A DNA stretch of 64,000 nt from Spirosoma sordidisoli (GTDB lineage Bacteria > Bacteroidota > Bacteroidia > Cytophagales > Spirosomataceae), in the NCBI RefSeq assembly GCF_004138325.1, contig NZ_SBLB01000001.1, positions 1,373,855 through 1,437,854 on the forward strand. The letters are read 5' to 3'. The notes under the pieces are model-generated. The model had not been told where the DNA came from. It searched no databases and saw only the letters and a program-made list of their open reading frames with translations. Shown one piece after another: positions 21,001 to 26,909 of this stretch. Position 1 is the first letter of the stretch. Each line of letters starts with the position of its first letter. Made by a program: the position numbers and the translations under genes.

Positions 21001-21449
21001 GCCGTGTATGTTCCGGACGAAGTCGACGCTGACGAAGGCACATAAGCAGCCCCTTCCGTAAGCAGGAGGTCCGTTACTACTACATTGGTGGCAGTAGCAG
21101 TCGCATTAGCTGCGTTGGTAACGACCACCGAATACGTGATGACATCACCAAGTGCCGGGTTCTGGTTGCTGACGGCTTTAGTCAGACTTAGGTCGACGAC
21201 GGCCGTTTGCGCAAACGTTGCCGGAATACCGCCCAGCCAGAAAACAAGCAATGCCACTAGTGACAGCACTCCCTGACGAGACCGCGCGCCCCATGAACGA
21301 CCCTCGCCCCCTGCACCGGCCAGACGTTGTGAAAAACGGCTCGTGCGAGTAGGCTTCTCTAATGCCGTATTATCCCCCCTGCCCACGTTAACTCTGGGTC
21401 GGCTTATGGACATATGAGGTGATTCGTTCTGTAAAATTTGATCATTCAT
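9030..21449 (-). CDS. Giant repeat-containing cell-surface protein with type IX secretion type B sorting domain
   Basis: About 4,139 residues from the ATG at 21449. The signal peptide core GVLSLVALLVFWLGG ends at PATFA/Q near residue 80, after a long n-region. Order of parts: DUF11-like domain 81-190; six SdrD-B-like domains mixed with two DUF11 domains, about 297-1280, with calcium-loop motifs such as DKNANGKQDVDEPG; a putative Ig (He_PIG-like) domain about 1383-1453; a long array of Ig-like CHU_C-associated modules, many with four cysteines, about 1463-3256, interrupted by one DUF11; a set of DUF11-like domains about 3260-4040 with Asp-rich linkers (DPDGDGDPTNNS); and the type B sorting domain in the last 90 residues (FSPNGDGINDLF, YNRWGHLVYKKDD, DGTYYYVINL). 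It is thus exported through the T9SS and displayed or released as an adhesin-like stalk; the ligand is unknown. Start is uncertain: ATGs at 21413, 21599 and 21806 and a TTG at 21854 are in the same open frame. Confidence 0.93.
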   Translation of the reverse strand: MNDQILQNESPHMSISRPRVNVGRGDNTALEKPTRTSRFSQRLAGAGGEGRSWGARSRQGVLSLVALLVFWLGGIPATFAQTAVVDLSLTKAVSNQNPALGDVITYSVVVTNAANATATATNVVVTDLLLTEGAAYVPSSASTSSGTYTAAASSTVTTGTWRIPSIAPGASATLTFRATVVGRGVWFNTAEVTSLDQTDPDSPASGNIYEDDYAAVCFAIPIFFYGGDEYTVSVPAGFDRIEWFRNDVPISTSAVSTSLAVVNNDNSLTIKSVGVYRFVTYKNECASSNCCNIEFVPGPLGSLGNFVWEDKNANGKQDVDEPGISGVTVELYDPTSTTLLASTTTTVGGLYSFTGLTDGSYTVKFVTPAGFQPTSQTVTGVSDDMNSDAGLNGLTRVYTIDTSQPESSTARNNPTVDAGFIKPASLGNYVFADNDRNGVQSTGDTPISGVPVSLLLNGTVVASTTTDASGLYSFTGLTPGLTNVYSVSFSTPTNFTATTPRSGTDNTIDSDADLVTGLSGSVTLTSGENNTTIDAGYQGLTAGLGNFVWEDKNADGQQDAGEPPISGVTVSLRLNGLEIATTTTNASGLYSFTGLTPGSTNVYSVSFSTPTGFSGTVANIGPDATDSDANPSTGVTGSYTLAANEFNSTVDAGFIKPASLGNYVFADNDRNGVQSTGDTPISGVPVSLLLNGTVVASTTTDASGLYSFTGLTPGLTNVYSVSFTAPTGLTATTPRSGTDNTIDSDADLVTGLSGSVTLTSGENNTTIDAGYLIPTSGLGDYVWADLNSNGVQDAGEPGIAGVVATLFLNGQPTSQTVLTSSTGFYSFTGLTPGSSNSYAVGFSTPTGFTATTPLSGTDRTMDSDLLATGRTGSVTLTSGEFNGSLDAGFVPGYDVGIEKLVVNPKGSYLPGDLITYRLLVTNNSAYPVYNVEVKDQMPAGVSFVGGSGLVSSGPSSASGTIAGPLAASGSVSLTYTAQISNTYSATSITNVAVVGPFTSTSNVDGYKPQDSTPNNNTATTTVPVGSFAGLGDYVWADLNSNGVQDAGEPGIAGVVATLFLNGQPTSQTVLTSSTGFYSFTGLTPGSSNSYAVGFSTPTGFTATTPLSGTDRTMDSDLLATGRTGSVTLTSGEFNGSLDAGFVPGYDVGIAKTVAGGRSSFTAGDVVTYEVRVTNNSAYPVYNVVVNDLLPASMSFVSGTGFATSGANSVSTVIAGPLAANGGTTSLTLSAQISAAFAGGSLTNIAVLSPFTSVSNTDGYRPVDTNPSNNTASVPVTVGGMPAMAIVVAPAICNTATNGYITTGTVSFTNIIPGVLTITENGSPVASFTVTAGQASVSFSLTGVSNGPASRTVTATLAGVVNMIKSTTYAVPASCTLCQPITLTPSTLVAGVKGISYSQTLVATGGISPYTYAVTAGSLPLGLTLDRTTGVLSGTPTTAGVSNFTVVATDAKSCLVAVPYSISIGTGCPDNFNLTVSADASICNGESTTLVASTSVPGAKIRWYLTPYDGVAVATTASGEPYVVNPTTTTVYYAEAMTEGCVSPRKPIVVTVTTVPTPICLGNIKNICPKTTVDLTTIEIENHSTGLTYEWYTSLTRSEATRVTNTTVVGAGKYYLFAKSGRCYSNPTVLTVEIVDCNCQNVAGVNVGPGVSICSGDGVPVKAVLSGSATSVVWSTNGTGTFSSPTSLSTTYTPSAADVASGSVMLTATTNDPDGAGVCKAATSSMLVSINKRPDMPVGVACDDTLVCQGSSTKLIGFAPGARINWYDQNNKLVGTTESGGKLIVTPATAGQVVYTAEAVNSSGCVSPRASLTITVGTCLPDLALAKTVVTAGPYKVGQKITYSLTASNNGPITGADVKVKDVLPPTLTFVSATPAAEYNAATSTWTIGTLTKGSNRSLLIEATINAGGTITNTGIISGSNNDPRYAKNDTARATIDVSVCNAEPPVIVCALTEICKGSSTTLVARGCEGGTVRWSDQQTGFSVIVTPSVTTTYSASCVLGQACISGRSNLITVTVRDPQPPVITASADQVCPGTSVTLTASGCEGSKIEWSERAQTGNVIVVEPTNRTTYTAQCVVGSCPSKPATKTIDISTGLPTPTITCSTTIACPGEEVTLTVNGCAGTPVWSSTTLTTGSIVVRPSLGNNSYSVYCKSNGCRSESSKVYSISVVPAMVPTVTASADTACAGAPISLTASGCNGTVIWNVAGTDGNSLTGSVITVRPTASMRYYAQCRYRTCLSEPSNAVPVTIVNPQAPQISLTSGKNLICSGEKVTLTAEGCEGTVKWYGIDRVGASISFFPTETKEYFATCKQGNCESDRSLGIRVTVTTSGTIAPPTIVASTTSICGSGLVSLTATGCTGGTITWSDGQTGSVVSVSATPTQNEFYAICTATSGSACGSSRSNTIKVSVTATPQPIVTCSTDHTCPGEEVTLTVTNCMGTPMWSTGQTTTSIIVSPTVTTGYSVYCQDGKCRSPQSATYTITVTPVPTPTIVASATVVEVGGTVSLTAIGCTGDVIWSANDINGNNMGNVIVVRPNGTQTYYAQCRYRTCLSNPSNTIIVNPGSCVAKAGTLVPVEATICSGTATVITLAATPNGGLVQPTGYSVLYVLTKGADLVIQQTSTTPTFSVTNAAGSYTIHTLVYNATPNTPNYFDLSAVKPGLTTGGDVVKLIAERKICADLDVAGAKINVRRVAPPVISPNKPFTICAGTAVTFTATGCEGGTIRWTNGDVGASITKTIVADLWVMATCTIDGCTSDYSNMGDAIVSTPNVPTISADRMVACKGEWVTLTATGCEGGQYIWSDNVTTGSSLSFIATNDVSYRVKCKIGECSSAWSPYTTIKAGAPAAPTISVAGGASTTACFGAPVTLVAQGCPAGSYVTWSNNQVGSTLTVSLATTQTYTARCCTSDNCKSEASNEVTVTVLPKVAQPKTVDKANTCPINTVDLTTAVTSQVSTRGGVFEFYTSQSLSAASKVTNTAVGAGTYYVVEKTIDGCYSLPVAIHININTCGDASPCNPQNPATANAGADASICAAKTYQLAGVMGGAGKTAHWTTSGTGTFDNSFQLNATYTASAEDIASGKVTLTLSVSTNNAACAVAKDEMVLTIQGSKTVPTVQIVGSTNLCYGDSVKLIGPVGASGYVWSNKERSSSIVVKTSGTYTLQVVDGSGCSSAFSEPVVVKVAEPAPMPLVANIRNNCPSVVANLTSALSATTAGSTYEYRIGQPAWSKLITRPDSVGAGTYYVFARNSNGCVSAPAKVVVSIFNCATDTVKTDLSISKLADISTVEDGEPVTYTIKVTNNGLHTAKNIDIRDVLPKGLELIPSEVFDFSVSNGVITKRIDSLQAGESDSISFQARLVAKGAVVNTAAITYFDQKDTNLANNTASVTVTNNSAYKPSQIGLAKSVLGTPKAEGDSLIKVSYRFVATNFGDDTLRKVQVVDDLAFFFAPNQLVSAVVKPEVGSTLKPLATFTGAGGNVDLLDPVSYIAPGRSQLFTMDVVVRRVPGDTTRGFINIASTTALNGSGTVTDLSTSGGDTDPDGDGDPTNNSTVTSFTLGGGQPLGPGIGLALTVLKVEPKADSSYTITYKATIKNLGDVDLTGISLTDSLVQAFAPPVSYTVVGTKVGAGSKLVLDANYDGNTYPNVLAGTSKLAAGEQDTVLIVVNVKPNGNNGPFFSSATVTGQTTGTNQTVSDISNDGLDPVKPGAVSTPVRFDLPAGLLGVAKLAGEPIAVSEGVFDIPYTITLKNCGTVPLTKVQVVDNLSETFGNGALIVSNQISVSAGSGLTVNPQYTGQGLITQMLVDSLSSLGVGESRSLSFIVRVDARNADSLTFYNTAKATALTPDKKVVEDQSTTGTDYDPDKDLDPRNNSAPTPVILNSLSTRSFIGVAMSVRDTVRQADQSFNVVYQVVVKNFGRELLKKVSVSDTLSKVFNNITGASYKVVSPPVTISTGSALKLNPAFDGSANPLLVLGDSTSTLAAGKVDTILFVVNVVTFGSTTTFLNTAYAEAISGTEKVSDVSTNGLNPDINGNSNPTDLNEREATPLNLPATSTALFIPEGFSPNGDGINDLFVIRGTGAATINLEVYNRWGHLVYKKDDYRNDWDGKPNAGTVISDNAAGVPDGTYYYVINLSDGRKFVRYMTINR
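18003..18366. repeat. Near-identical direct repeat E2 (SdrD-B domain module in the giant gene)
   Basis: About 364 bp that recur at 18759-19122 (offset exactly 756 bases) with only a handful of differences, mostly silent. Each unit encodes one complete SdrD-B-like domain (LGDYVWADLNSNGVQDAGEP to SLDAGFVPGYDVG) and is followed by a DUF11 domain that is much more diverged. Confidence 0.93.
18759..19122. repeat. Near-identical direct repeat E1 (partner of 18003-18366)
   Basis: Second copy of the SdrD-B module described at 18003-18366. The encoded proteins are identical across the domain by eye, while the flanking DUF11 copies differ widely, which points to recent duplication or gene conversion limited to the SdrD-B unit. 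Confidence 0.93.
19141..19503. repeat. Near-identical direct repeat B2 (second SdrD-B module family)
   Basis: About 363 bp repeated at 19843-20205 (offset 702 bases). Encodes an SdrD-B domain from SLGNYVFADNDRNGVQSTGD to TLTSGENNTTIDAGY. The two copies differ mainly around the codons for STPTNFTATT versus TAPTGLTATT. A different SdrD-B domain (LGNFVWEDKNADGQQDAGEP) lies between them. Confidence 0.93.
19843..20205. repeat. Near-identical direct repeat B1 (partner of 19141-19503)
   Basis: Second copy of the 363 bp unit at 19141-19503. Together the two repeat pairs make the stretch 18003-20205 prone to recombination that would change the number of SdrD-B domains. Confidence 0.93.
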
Positions 21450-21943
21450 TCGCGGTAGAGTAAGAAAAGTGGGTAGCTGCTGGATAAAGTCTATAGATGG
21501 GTTGATAGTACGCCCGGGCGGAATATCGGGCGGGCGCCCCGCCGACCGGATACTGCCAACGGCAAAGAGCCGGGCTGGCGCCAGCAACGACTCTGTCATG
21601 AAGAAAGGGAAAGGTTGCTGTTTGGGTTGAATTGATGGAAGAGGCTGAAACTTTCTCTGTATCAGCTGAAGCACATAGCCAACTACCTGATTTGCCAGAT
21701 AACCTAGTTTTTCTCGGACATTATCAATCTTCCGGTCGTTTTTACGACCGACCGGATTAACTGAAACGTCAGGACGTTTTATGCGAAGCGTAGACGTTAC
21801 TTCCATCTGCAACTTTATTTGGAGCGTATACTTAGCGGCAAAATCAGCCCGCAAACGTTGCGATTATTCTGACCGACAAACCATGCATAAGTCACGGTTT
21901 GCCCTGCCTGAGAACAGTGGCTATTTTACTCTCCAAGAATTTA

Positions 21944-21959
21944 ACTAAAACTATGCCAA
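21944..21959 (-). promoter_or_regulatory. Sigma-54-like element, proximal copy
   Basis: Minus-strand reading TTGGCATAGTTTTAGT. It shares the 13 bases TTGGCATAGTTTT with the copy at 22117-22132. The -24 part is good but the -12 dinucleotide is GT instead of GC, so it is a weaker candidate and may be a binding site without promoter activity. Confidence 0.28.
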
Positions 21960-22116
21960 ACACCCACCCCTCAGTGATACGCAAACAGGACGGCAAGTAA
22001 ATCATTGTATATTCGAGAGTTAATGACCCGCACGTATAGTGGTTGGGGTAAGTAAGGGCAGTCTGATCCCTGCCGAATTACTCCAATACGACTACAGGAG
22101 CAACCCGCCGGGTTTA

Positions 22117-22132
22117 GCGAAAACTATGCCAA
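22117..22132 (-). promoter_or_regulatory. Candidate sigma-54-type promoter for the giant gene, distal copy
   Basis: Minus-strand reading TTGGCATAGTTTTCGC, with GG and GC separated by the required 10 bases. Initiation would be near 22105, so the leader to the preferred start at 21449 would be about 650 nt. It lies after the terminator of the upstream gene, where a promoter for the giant gene/PorP pair is expected. Confidence 0.42.
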
Positions 22133-22364
22133 GTGTAATGTAACCTGCCCGGCGTGACTAATTTATTCAGCACGCCAGATTACGCATGACGGATCACTCT
22201 ATTTGACAATAAAGCAGCCCAGCAGGCAGGTCGATAAGAGAGGATACGAGAAAATGGGAGCCGGATAAGAATGTCCAGAGAGGCTTATCAACATAATCGG
22301 CCGACAAATATAGCTACTCAACAGAGTAAAATAGTTCTGACTCGATAATTTGACCTAAAAAAAA

Positions 22365-22388
22365 GAGCTGCCCTTTTAGGAGCAGCTC
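22365..22388 (-). terminator. Rho-independent terminator after the TolB/beta-barrel gene
   Basis: Minus-strand stem GAGCTGC (22382-22388) with GCAGCTC (22365-22371), 10-base loop, directly followed by a run of eight T. It lies 25 bases past the stop of the upstream gene, so the giant gene needs its own promoter. Confidence 0.92.
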
Positions 22389-22413
22389 CGGTAAGCAGTT
22401 GCGAGTAGTTTTC

Positions 22414-25400
22414 CTAGAAATCGTAGCCAAGCGTCAGGTAGGCAATGGGCTTGGTGACCGTTTTATCTTCCAGCCCCCAGCCGTAATCAAACTTGACGAA
22501 GTAGCCGAACAACATGGTTCGGGCGCCGGCGCCGTAACCAATCAGGAACGGATTTTTGAAGTTGGTGACCCTGGCCCGGAACGGGATATTCCCCCCTCCT
22601 ACACTTTCCGTATTCAGACTATTCTGCTGGCTGAACGGCCCACTTCCCGTCCAGGCGGTACCAATATCGGTAAAGGCCACCAACTGCAGATTCCGCAGGA
22701 AGTTCGACGTGATGTTGCCCCGATACAGGTACCGGATCAGCGGGAGCCGGAGTTCGGCGTTGAATAGCATATAGCTGTTACCCGTCAGTTTTCCCTGCCG
22801 GAACCCCCGCAGCGGAGCCGCGAAATCCAGGAAGAATACATCGCGGTAATCATACGGAATTTCGTTGGCCAGCGTGTTGGGCACCCGTAATGGGTTATTG
22901 ACAATAGCATCTTTCTGGTTCGCTCCAATCCAGTTTTCCATTCCGCCCAACGTACTTTGCTTCGGCGATGGTCCACCCGACTGGCTAAACGCAAAACGGG
23001 CGGCCAGAATCAGGTCCCGGTGTATTTTCTGGTAGTGACGCAGATCGAGCGATAGCCGGCGGAAACCCTGCGAAGCAGCCCGCAACCCACCGTATTCCTC
23101 GAAACGGAGTTTCATGCGGGTGCCTACGGTCATATTCATGCCGTTAACCTTTGTATTATCGAACACAAACTCGCCCCGCAGACCGGCATAGTCCGACACG
23201 CGGTCGGGTTCAGCAAAGGTGGTCAAATCAATCAGCCGGGTAATGGCGTAGAAGGGCGAGATGGTAAGCCGGCTGTTTACCGAAATCGGATACGAAGCCG
23301 ACACGGCTATGCGGTTGTATCGATATTTCTGAGTCAGGCCCAGCTGATCAATGAACAGGGTCTGCCGATCAACCCGGGCGCCGTAATCGATGCGGTTCGT
23401 CTGATTGGTGTACTCCGCGAAGAGATCGCTGTTTCGCAGGGTCGTTGTGATGAAACCACCCGCCCGAAGCACGTGATTCTCGAGCAGGTCGGTTAAAGTT
23501 ACGTCCTGCGCGAAGCCAAAGCCCCGAATCGGATCGATGCGCCAGTTTGAGGTAGCATCGTTGATGGTAAACATTCCTTTGTACGCATACGGCCCACGAA
23601 TGGTAATGTTTTCGCGCCGACGATTACGCGGAGGAGCGGTGGCAATACTAGGGGTTAGCCCCACTGTCCGGCGCTGGCGGTACTCGGCCGCCTTCAGCAC
23701 CTCGGGGTCGAACTGGTAATTATCGGTATCCACCTCACCAGGTTCCAGCGCCAGCTGCCGCGCCGGTTCAGGACGTACCGTATCGGCCTGCCGGGCTGCT
23801 ACCGAATCGCCCGAAACGGCACCGGCCCGTCGGGTGGTATCGGTACGCAGCTGCTCGGCCCGAACCGAAGCCGACGGATTGGTGCGATTGAGCGTTGCCA
23901 CCCGCGGGGTAAGCGGAGCCTGAGCCGTTTGGGTCAGGTTTAGTTTTGAGCGGAACCCGATATACTCATCGCCATCCTGCAGAGTGCTGTAGACGAAGCC
24001 ACCCGTGGCCGGGTTGAGGTCATACAGTCGGATACTCTGCGGGAAAGCGGTTACCTGCCGGGCCGTACGCGTTTCGGTATTATACCGGTACAGGTTACGG
24101 ACACCGTTGGCGTCGTTCAGATAATAAATCGTCGTTTCATCGGCCGGAATGGGGTTCGCAGCATGGGTCAGCGAATCGGTCAGCCGCTGCACCGACAGGT
24201 TACGGGCGTTGCCTTCGTGGCTGAACAGGGTAAGCCGGTCGCGGATGGTCTTGTAGCTTCCTTTGTCAACACCCAGCGTGTCGAGCTGGCGGTTGGAGCT
24301 GAACACGATCTGCCGGGCCGTACGCCCAACAAACTGCGGATACAGATCGTCGTAGAGGTCGTTTGTGATCTGCTGGTAAGACCCGCGGTTAATACTGTAT
24401 AAGAACAGATCATTCTGCCCTTTCCGGTCGGCGCTCATGATGAGGCTGCTGCCATCTTCCGACGCATCCATCCAGACAACCTGCGTTAAGCCGTTCACGG
24501 TGCGTCTGAACTCCTGGCTTGGCCGCTTTTCCAGGTTAGAAAACTGGTACAGGTTCGTACGGCCCAGCTCGTCGGTCAGTACCAGCAGGTTGTTGTCTTT
24601 CTGCCAGGCCACCAGGGGCGTACTGGTCCGGGTCGACTGCCCATCGAGCCGGTACCCACCCGACAGTACGGTTGTCTTTTTCCGGTTCGTTGTATTGACA
24701 ACTTCTACGTTGAATTTACCATCCCGAAGGACGGTATACGCAACAAACTGGTTATCGGGGCTGATCTTCAAACTAACCAGCGATGATTTTTCGTCGGCCG
24801 AGCTGACATTGAGTCGAAAATCGTCGGAGCCAGCCTGGTACGACTGCGATACGCTCCCGGCCATACCGGCATAGTATTCGCGCCATTCGCGCAGGAACCG
24901 GTTGTAGGGTACACCGAGTGTGCTGGCAATACTGCTTTGCTCGTTCCGGATAATGCGGGTCAGGTTCAGGATATTGGATACATTATCGCGCCCGTATTTC
25001 TGCACGATGTAGTTCCAGATGGAGTGGCCTACCCGTTCGGCTTCGGCCCCGGAGAGGAGCGACGGTTTCTTGACGGGTCGGGTCAGCGATACGTCGCGCA
25101 TGTAGTCGTCGAGTTCTACACTATTGCCCTCGGCAATATACGACGCCACCCCCGGCATGAACCAGTCGGGCAGCGTCAGCAGCAGTGAGCTTTGTAAGGC
25201 ATCTTTCAGACTCCCTCCGTACAGCATGTCGTAAACGAACAGCATGGATATATCGCGGATAATCTGTCGGCGAAAGCTGATCTGATCGCCTGTAAAAGCC
25301 AGCTCTACCCGCGACTTCGATAAGTCGAGATCACGACCGCTCAAGCCCGACTGTGCGTTGAGACCAATGTTACTCTGTGCCAGTTCCTGCGGGGAGTTGA

Positions 25401-25677
25401 ACAGAAAAATTTTGATACGATTGTAGGGGGTATAGCCCAGGAGTTCGGTGATTCGGTCGAACTCCGACTCGGCATACTGGGCCGTCAGGTTGGCGATCTG
25501 AGTGCCGTCCTGGTAATAGTAGATTTCGAAGTTCGATGTCCGAACAATTTTCCAGTCGAAGTTCCGGTACTGAATCCGGTTTTTACCGAACCGCTCGAGC
25601 GACGGATAATTTTGCGCCACGGCTGCGCTCAGCCCTCCCAGCCACAAGCCCAACAGCAGTATGTAATGGTTCCGCAT
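22414..25677 (-). CDS. Outer-membrane protein with peptidase-MA-like domain, TolB-like propeller and C-terminal beta-barrel
   Basis: 1,087 residues with signal peptide (MRNHYILLLGLWLGGLSAAVAQ). Residues about 30-270 look like a gluzincin peptidase-MA fold (FEIYYYQDG, YNRIKIFLFNSP, LPDWFMPGVASYIAEG) but no HExxH zinc motif is visible, so it is probably not an active protease. Residues about 285-570 hold PD40/TolB-type propeller blades (SLKISPDNQFVAYTVL, IVFSSNRQLD). A polar, low-complexity linker (about 580-690) leads to a BamA/TamA-like barrel that ends in LTLGYDF, a C-terminal Phe as expected for an outer-membrane beta-signal. This layout is widespread in Bacteroidota and often labelled translocation protein TolB, but its role is not established. 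Its own terminator follows. Confidence 0.82.
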   Translation of the reverse strand: MRNHYILLLGLWLGGLSAAVAQNYPSLERFGKNRIQYRNFDWKIVRTSNFEIYYYQDGTQIANLTAQYAESEFDRITELLGYTPYNRIKIFLFNSPQELAQSNIGLNAQSGLSGRDLDLSKSRVELAFTGDQISFRRQIIRDISMLFVYDMLYGGSLKDALQSSLLLTLPDWFMPGVASYIAEGNSVELDDYMRDVSLTRPVKKPSLLSGAEAERVGHSIWNYIVQKYGRDNVSNILNLTRIIRNEQSSIASTLGVPYNRFLREWREYYAGMAGSVSQSYQAGSDDFRLNVSSADEKSSLVSLKISPDNQFVAYTVLRDGKFNVEVVNTTNRKKTTVLSGGYRLDGQSTRTSTPLVAWQKDNNLLVLTDELGRTNLYQFSNLEKRPSQEFRRTVNGLTQVVWMDASEDGSSLIMSADRKGQNDLFLYSINRGSYQQITNDLYDDLYPQFVGRTARQIVFSSNRQLDTLGVDKGSYKTIRDRLTLFSHEGNARNLSVQRLTDSLTHAANPIPADETTIYYLNDANGVRNLYRYNTETRTARQVTAFPQSIRLYDLNPATGGFVYSTLQDGDEYIGFRSKLNLTQTAQAPLTPRVATLNRTNPSASVRAEQLRTDTTRRAGAVSGDSVAARQADTVRPEPARQLALEPGEVDTDNYQFDPEVLKAAEYRQRRTVGLTPSIATAPPRNRRRENITIRGPYAYKGMFTINDATSNWRIDPIRGFGFAQDVTLTDLLENHVLRAGGFITTTLRNSDLFAEYTNQTNRIDYGARVDRQTLFIDQLGLTQKYRYNRIAVSASYPISVNSRLTISPFYAITRLIDLTTFAEPDRVSDYAGLRGEFVFDNTKVNGMNMTVGTRMKLRFEEYGGLRAASQGFRRLSLDLRHYQKIHRDLILAARFAFSQSGGPSPKQSTLGGMENWIGANQKDAIVNNPLRVPNTLANEIPYDYRDVFFLDFAAPLRGFRQGKLTGNSYMLFNAELRLPLIRYLYRGNITSNFLRNLQLVAFTDIGTAWTGSGPFSQQNSLNTESVGGGNIPFRARVTNFKNPFLIGYGAGARTMLFGYFVKFDYGWGLEDKTVTKPIAYLTLGYDF

Positions 25678-25776
25678 AACGAAATAGTATAGACGTTGGC
25701 TACCGGTTTTCGGTACTCAGTATACGGTAAACGACCTGATAAAGATGCTGGTTACCGATCCGAAACTGAAAACTAA

Positions 25777-26841
25777 TCAACCGTGACTGTATAACGACAC
25801 ACAGCGGCTAATATTCGCTTCCGGTTCTAATTCTTCACCATCGAGCAGGTGCCGCGCAAAGTCTTCGGCCAGGTAGGGGGCCAGCGATACGCCCTTGGTC
25901 CCCATACCGCCAAAAATCCCCACAGCCGGATGTTCAGGATGGATCCCAACAAACGGCCGCCGATCTTTGGTAGATGGTCGAATACCGGCCTGCTGCGCCA
26001 CAATCTGATACGGTACCCGCAGGACTGGCTGTACTTTCGACTCTAAAAACGATCGACCGTCATCGGTTGTTTGCCAATCGAGATCATGCCATGAATAGGT
26101 AGCCCCGATACGGACCAGTCCCGGACGAACGGGCAGGATAAAAACCCCCTGATTAACTATAGCCGTAATAGGATAATTTTCGATGACCGCCGTCAGAATC
26201 TGTCCTTTAACAGGATTGTAGGGTAAGTAGCCAAATAACGGATTCTCACGGGCCTGCACCCCATCACAGAATATGACTTTATTGATAGAGATACCGTTCC
26301 ACTTTACGCTATTCTCTTTGACAATCAGATCACTATTATCAACTCTACCTTCATAGTATTGATTTTTTCTAACAAAATAGCCTTTTATCAACCGAACAAA
26401 CTCGGTTAAATCGACCCATCCGGCCCCGTGCACATCCAACCCACCGTAAGGATTGTTGATATACGCCCCATATTGCTGATTATCAGCTGACTCCCGCGCA
26501 TACGCATGAGCCGCCGGGTCATTGATCAGAGCGAGGTAATCGGCTTTCTCGGCTTCGGAGCGAAACGGACGGTAGATGGTTTTAGGATGAAAAAACCGCA
26601 CGCCCAGTTTCGCTTCGATACCTGTATAATACTGGTGCAAAAACGGGAATAACGCATCCGCTTTCCAGGTACGAACGAGTTTACGGCCCGTGAGCGGATT
26701 GACAATACCAGCCGCCACACCCGACGCTGACGGTAAAGCCGGATCATCAGCGAGCAGCACCGAGCAGCCCCGCTGGTCGAGTGTCCAGGCCAGCACCGAC
26801 CCAGCCACCCCCTGCCCCACTATCAGAAAGTCGACGGTCAT
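25777..26841 (-). CDS. FAD-dependent oxidoreductase, DAO family
   Basis: 354 residues. N-terminal Rossmann dinucleotide motif (IVGQGVAGSVLAWTLDQRG, GxGxxG at 8-13), the family's ASGVAAGIVNPLTGRK segment and C-terminal FAD motif GIFGGMGTKGVSLAP place it in the D-amino-acid oxidase/glycine oxidase superfamily (PF01266). It also resembles the C-terminal part of MnmC, which acts on wobble-uridine modification, but the methyltransferase part is missing. Substrate is therefore open. Cytoplasmic, with no signal peptide. It is 68 bases downstream of the cytidylate kinase gene; that gap is AT-rich and shows no clear terminator. Confidence 0.87.
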   Translation of the reverse strand: MTVDFLIVGQGVAGSVLAWTLDQRGCSVLLADDPALPSASGVAAGIVNPLTGRKLVRTWKADALFPFLHQYYTGIEAKLGVRFFHPKTIYRPFRSEAEKADYLALINDPAAHAYARESADNQQYGAYINNPYGGLDVHGAGWVDLTEFVRLIKGYFVRKNQYYEGRVDNSDLIVKENSVKWNGISINKVIFCDGVQARENPLFGYLPYNPVKGQILTAVIENYPITAIVNQGVFILPVRPGLVRIGATYSWHDLDWQTTDDGRSFLESKVQPVLRVPYQIVAQQAGIRPSTKDRRPFVGIHPEHPAVGIFGGMGTKGVSLAPYLAEDFARHLLDGEELEPEANISRCVSLYSHG

Positions 26842-26909
26842 TTACAAGGAATGATGAGTGATGAATTAATTATACATTATTCATTTCCCACTATACATTT
26901 TTAGCCTGC

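Larger units (their letters stand above)
21450..22363 (-). other. Long region upstream of the giant gene (leader or N-terminal extension)
   Basis: More than 900 bases without a clear gene. From 21450 to 21854 the giant gene's frame stays open (about 135 codons) but codon use is less GC-biased than in the body of the gene, so this may be untranslated leader or an odd N-terminal extension. From 21855 to 22363 no coding signal is seen. This part holds two sigma-54-like elements (21944-21959, 22117-22132) and a small stem-loop (GGCGTG 22151-22156 with CACGCC 22171-22176). Confidence 0.6.

Noticed and set aside
9030..21449. Nonribosomal peptide or polyketide synthase because of gene size
   Set aside because: No adenylation, condensation or carrier-protein motifs; the content is Ig, SdrD-B and DUF11 domains with a T9SS sorting signal.
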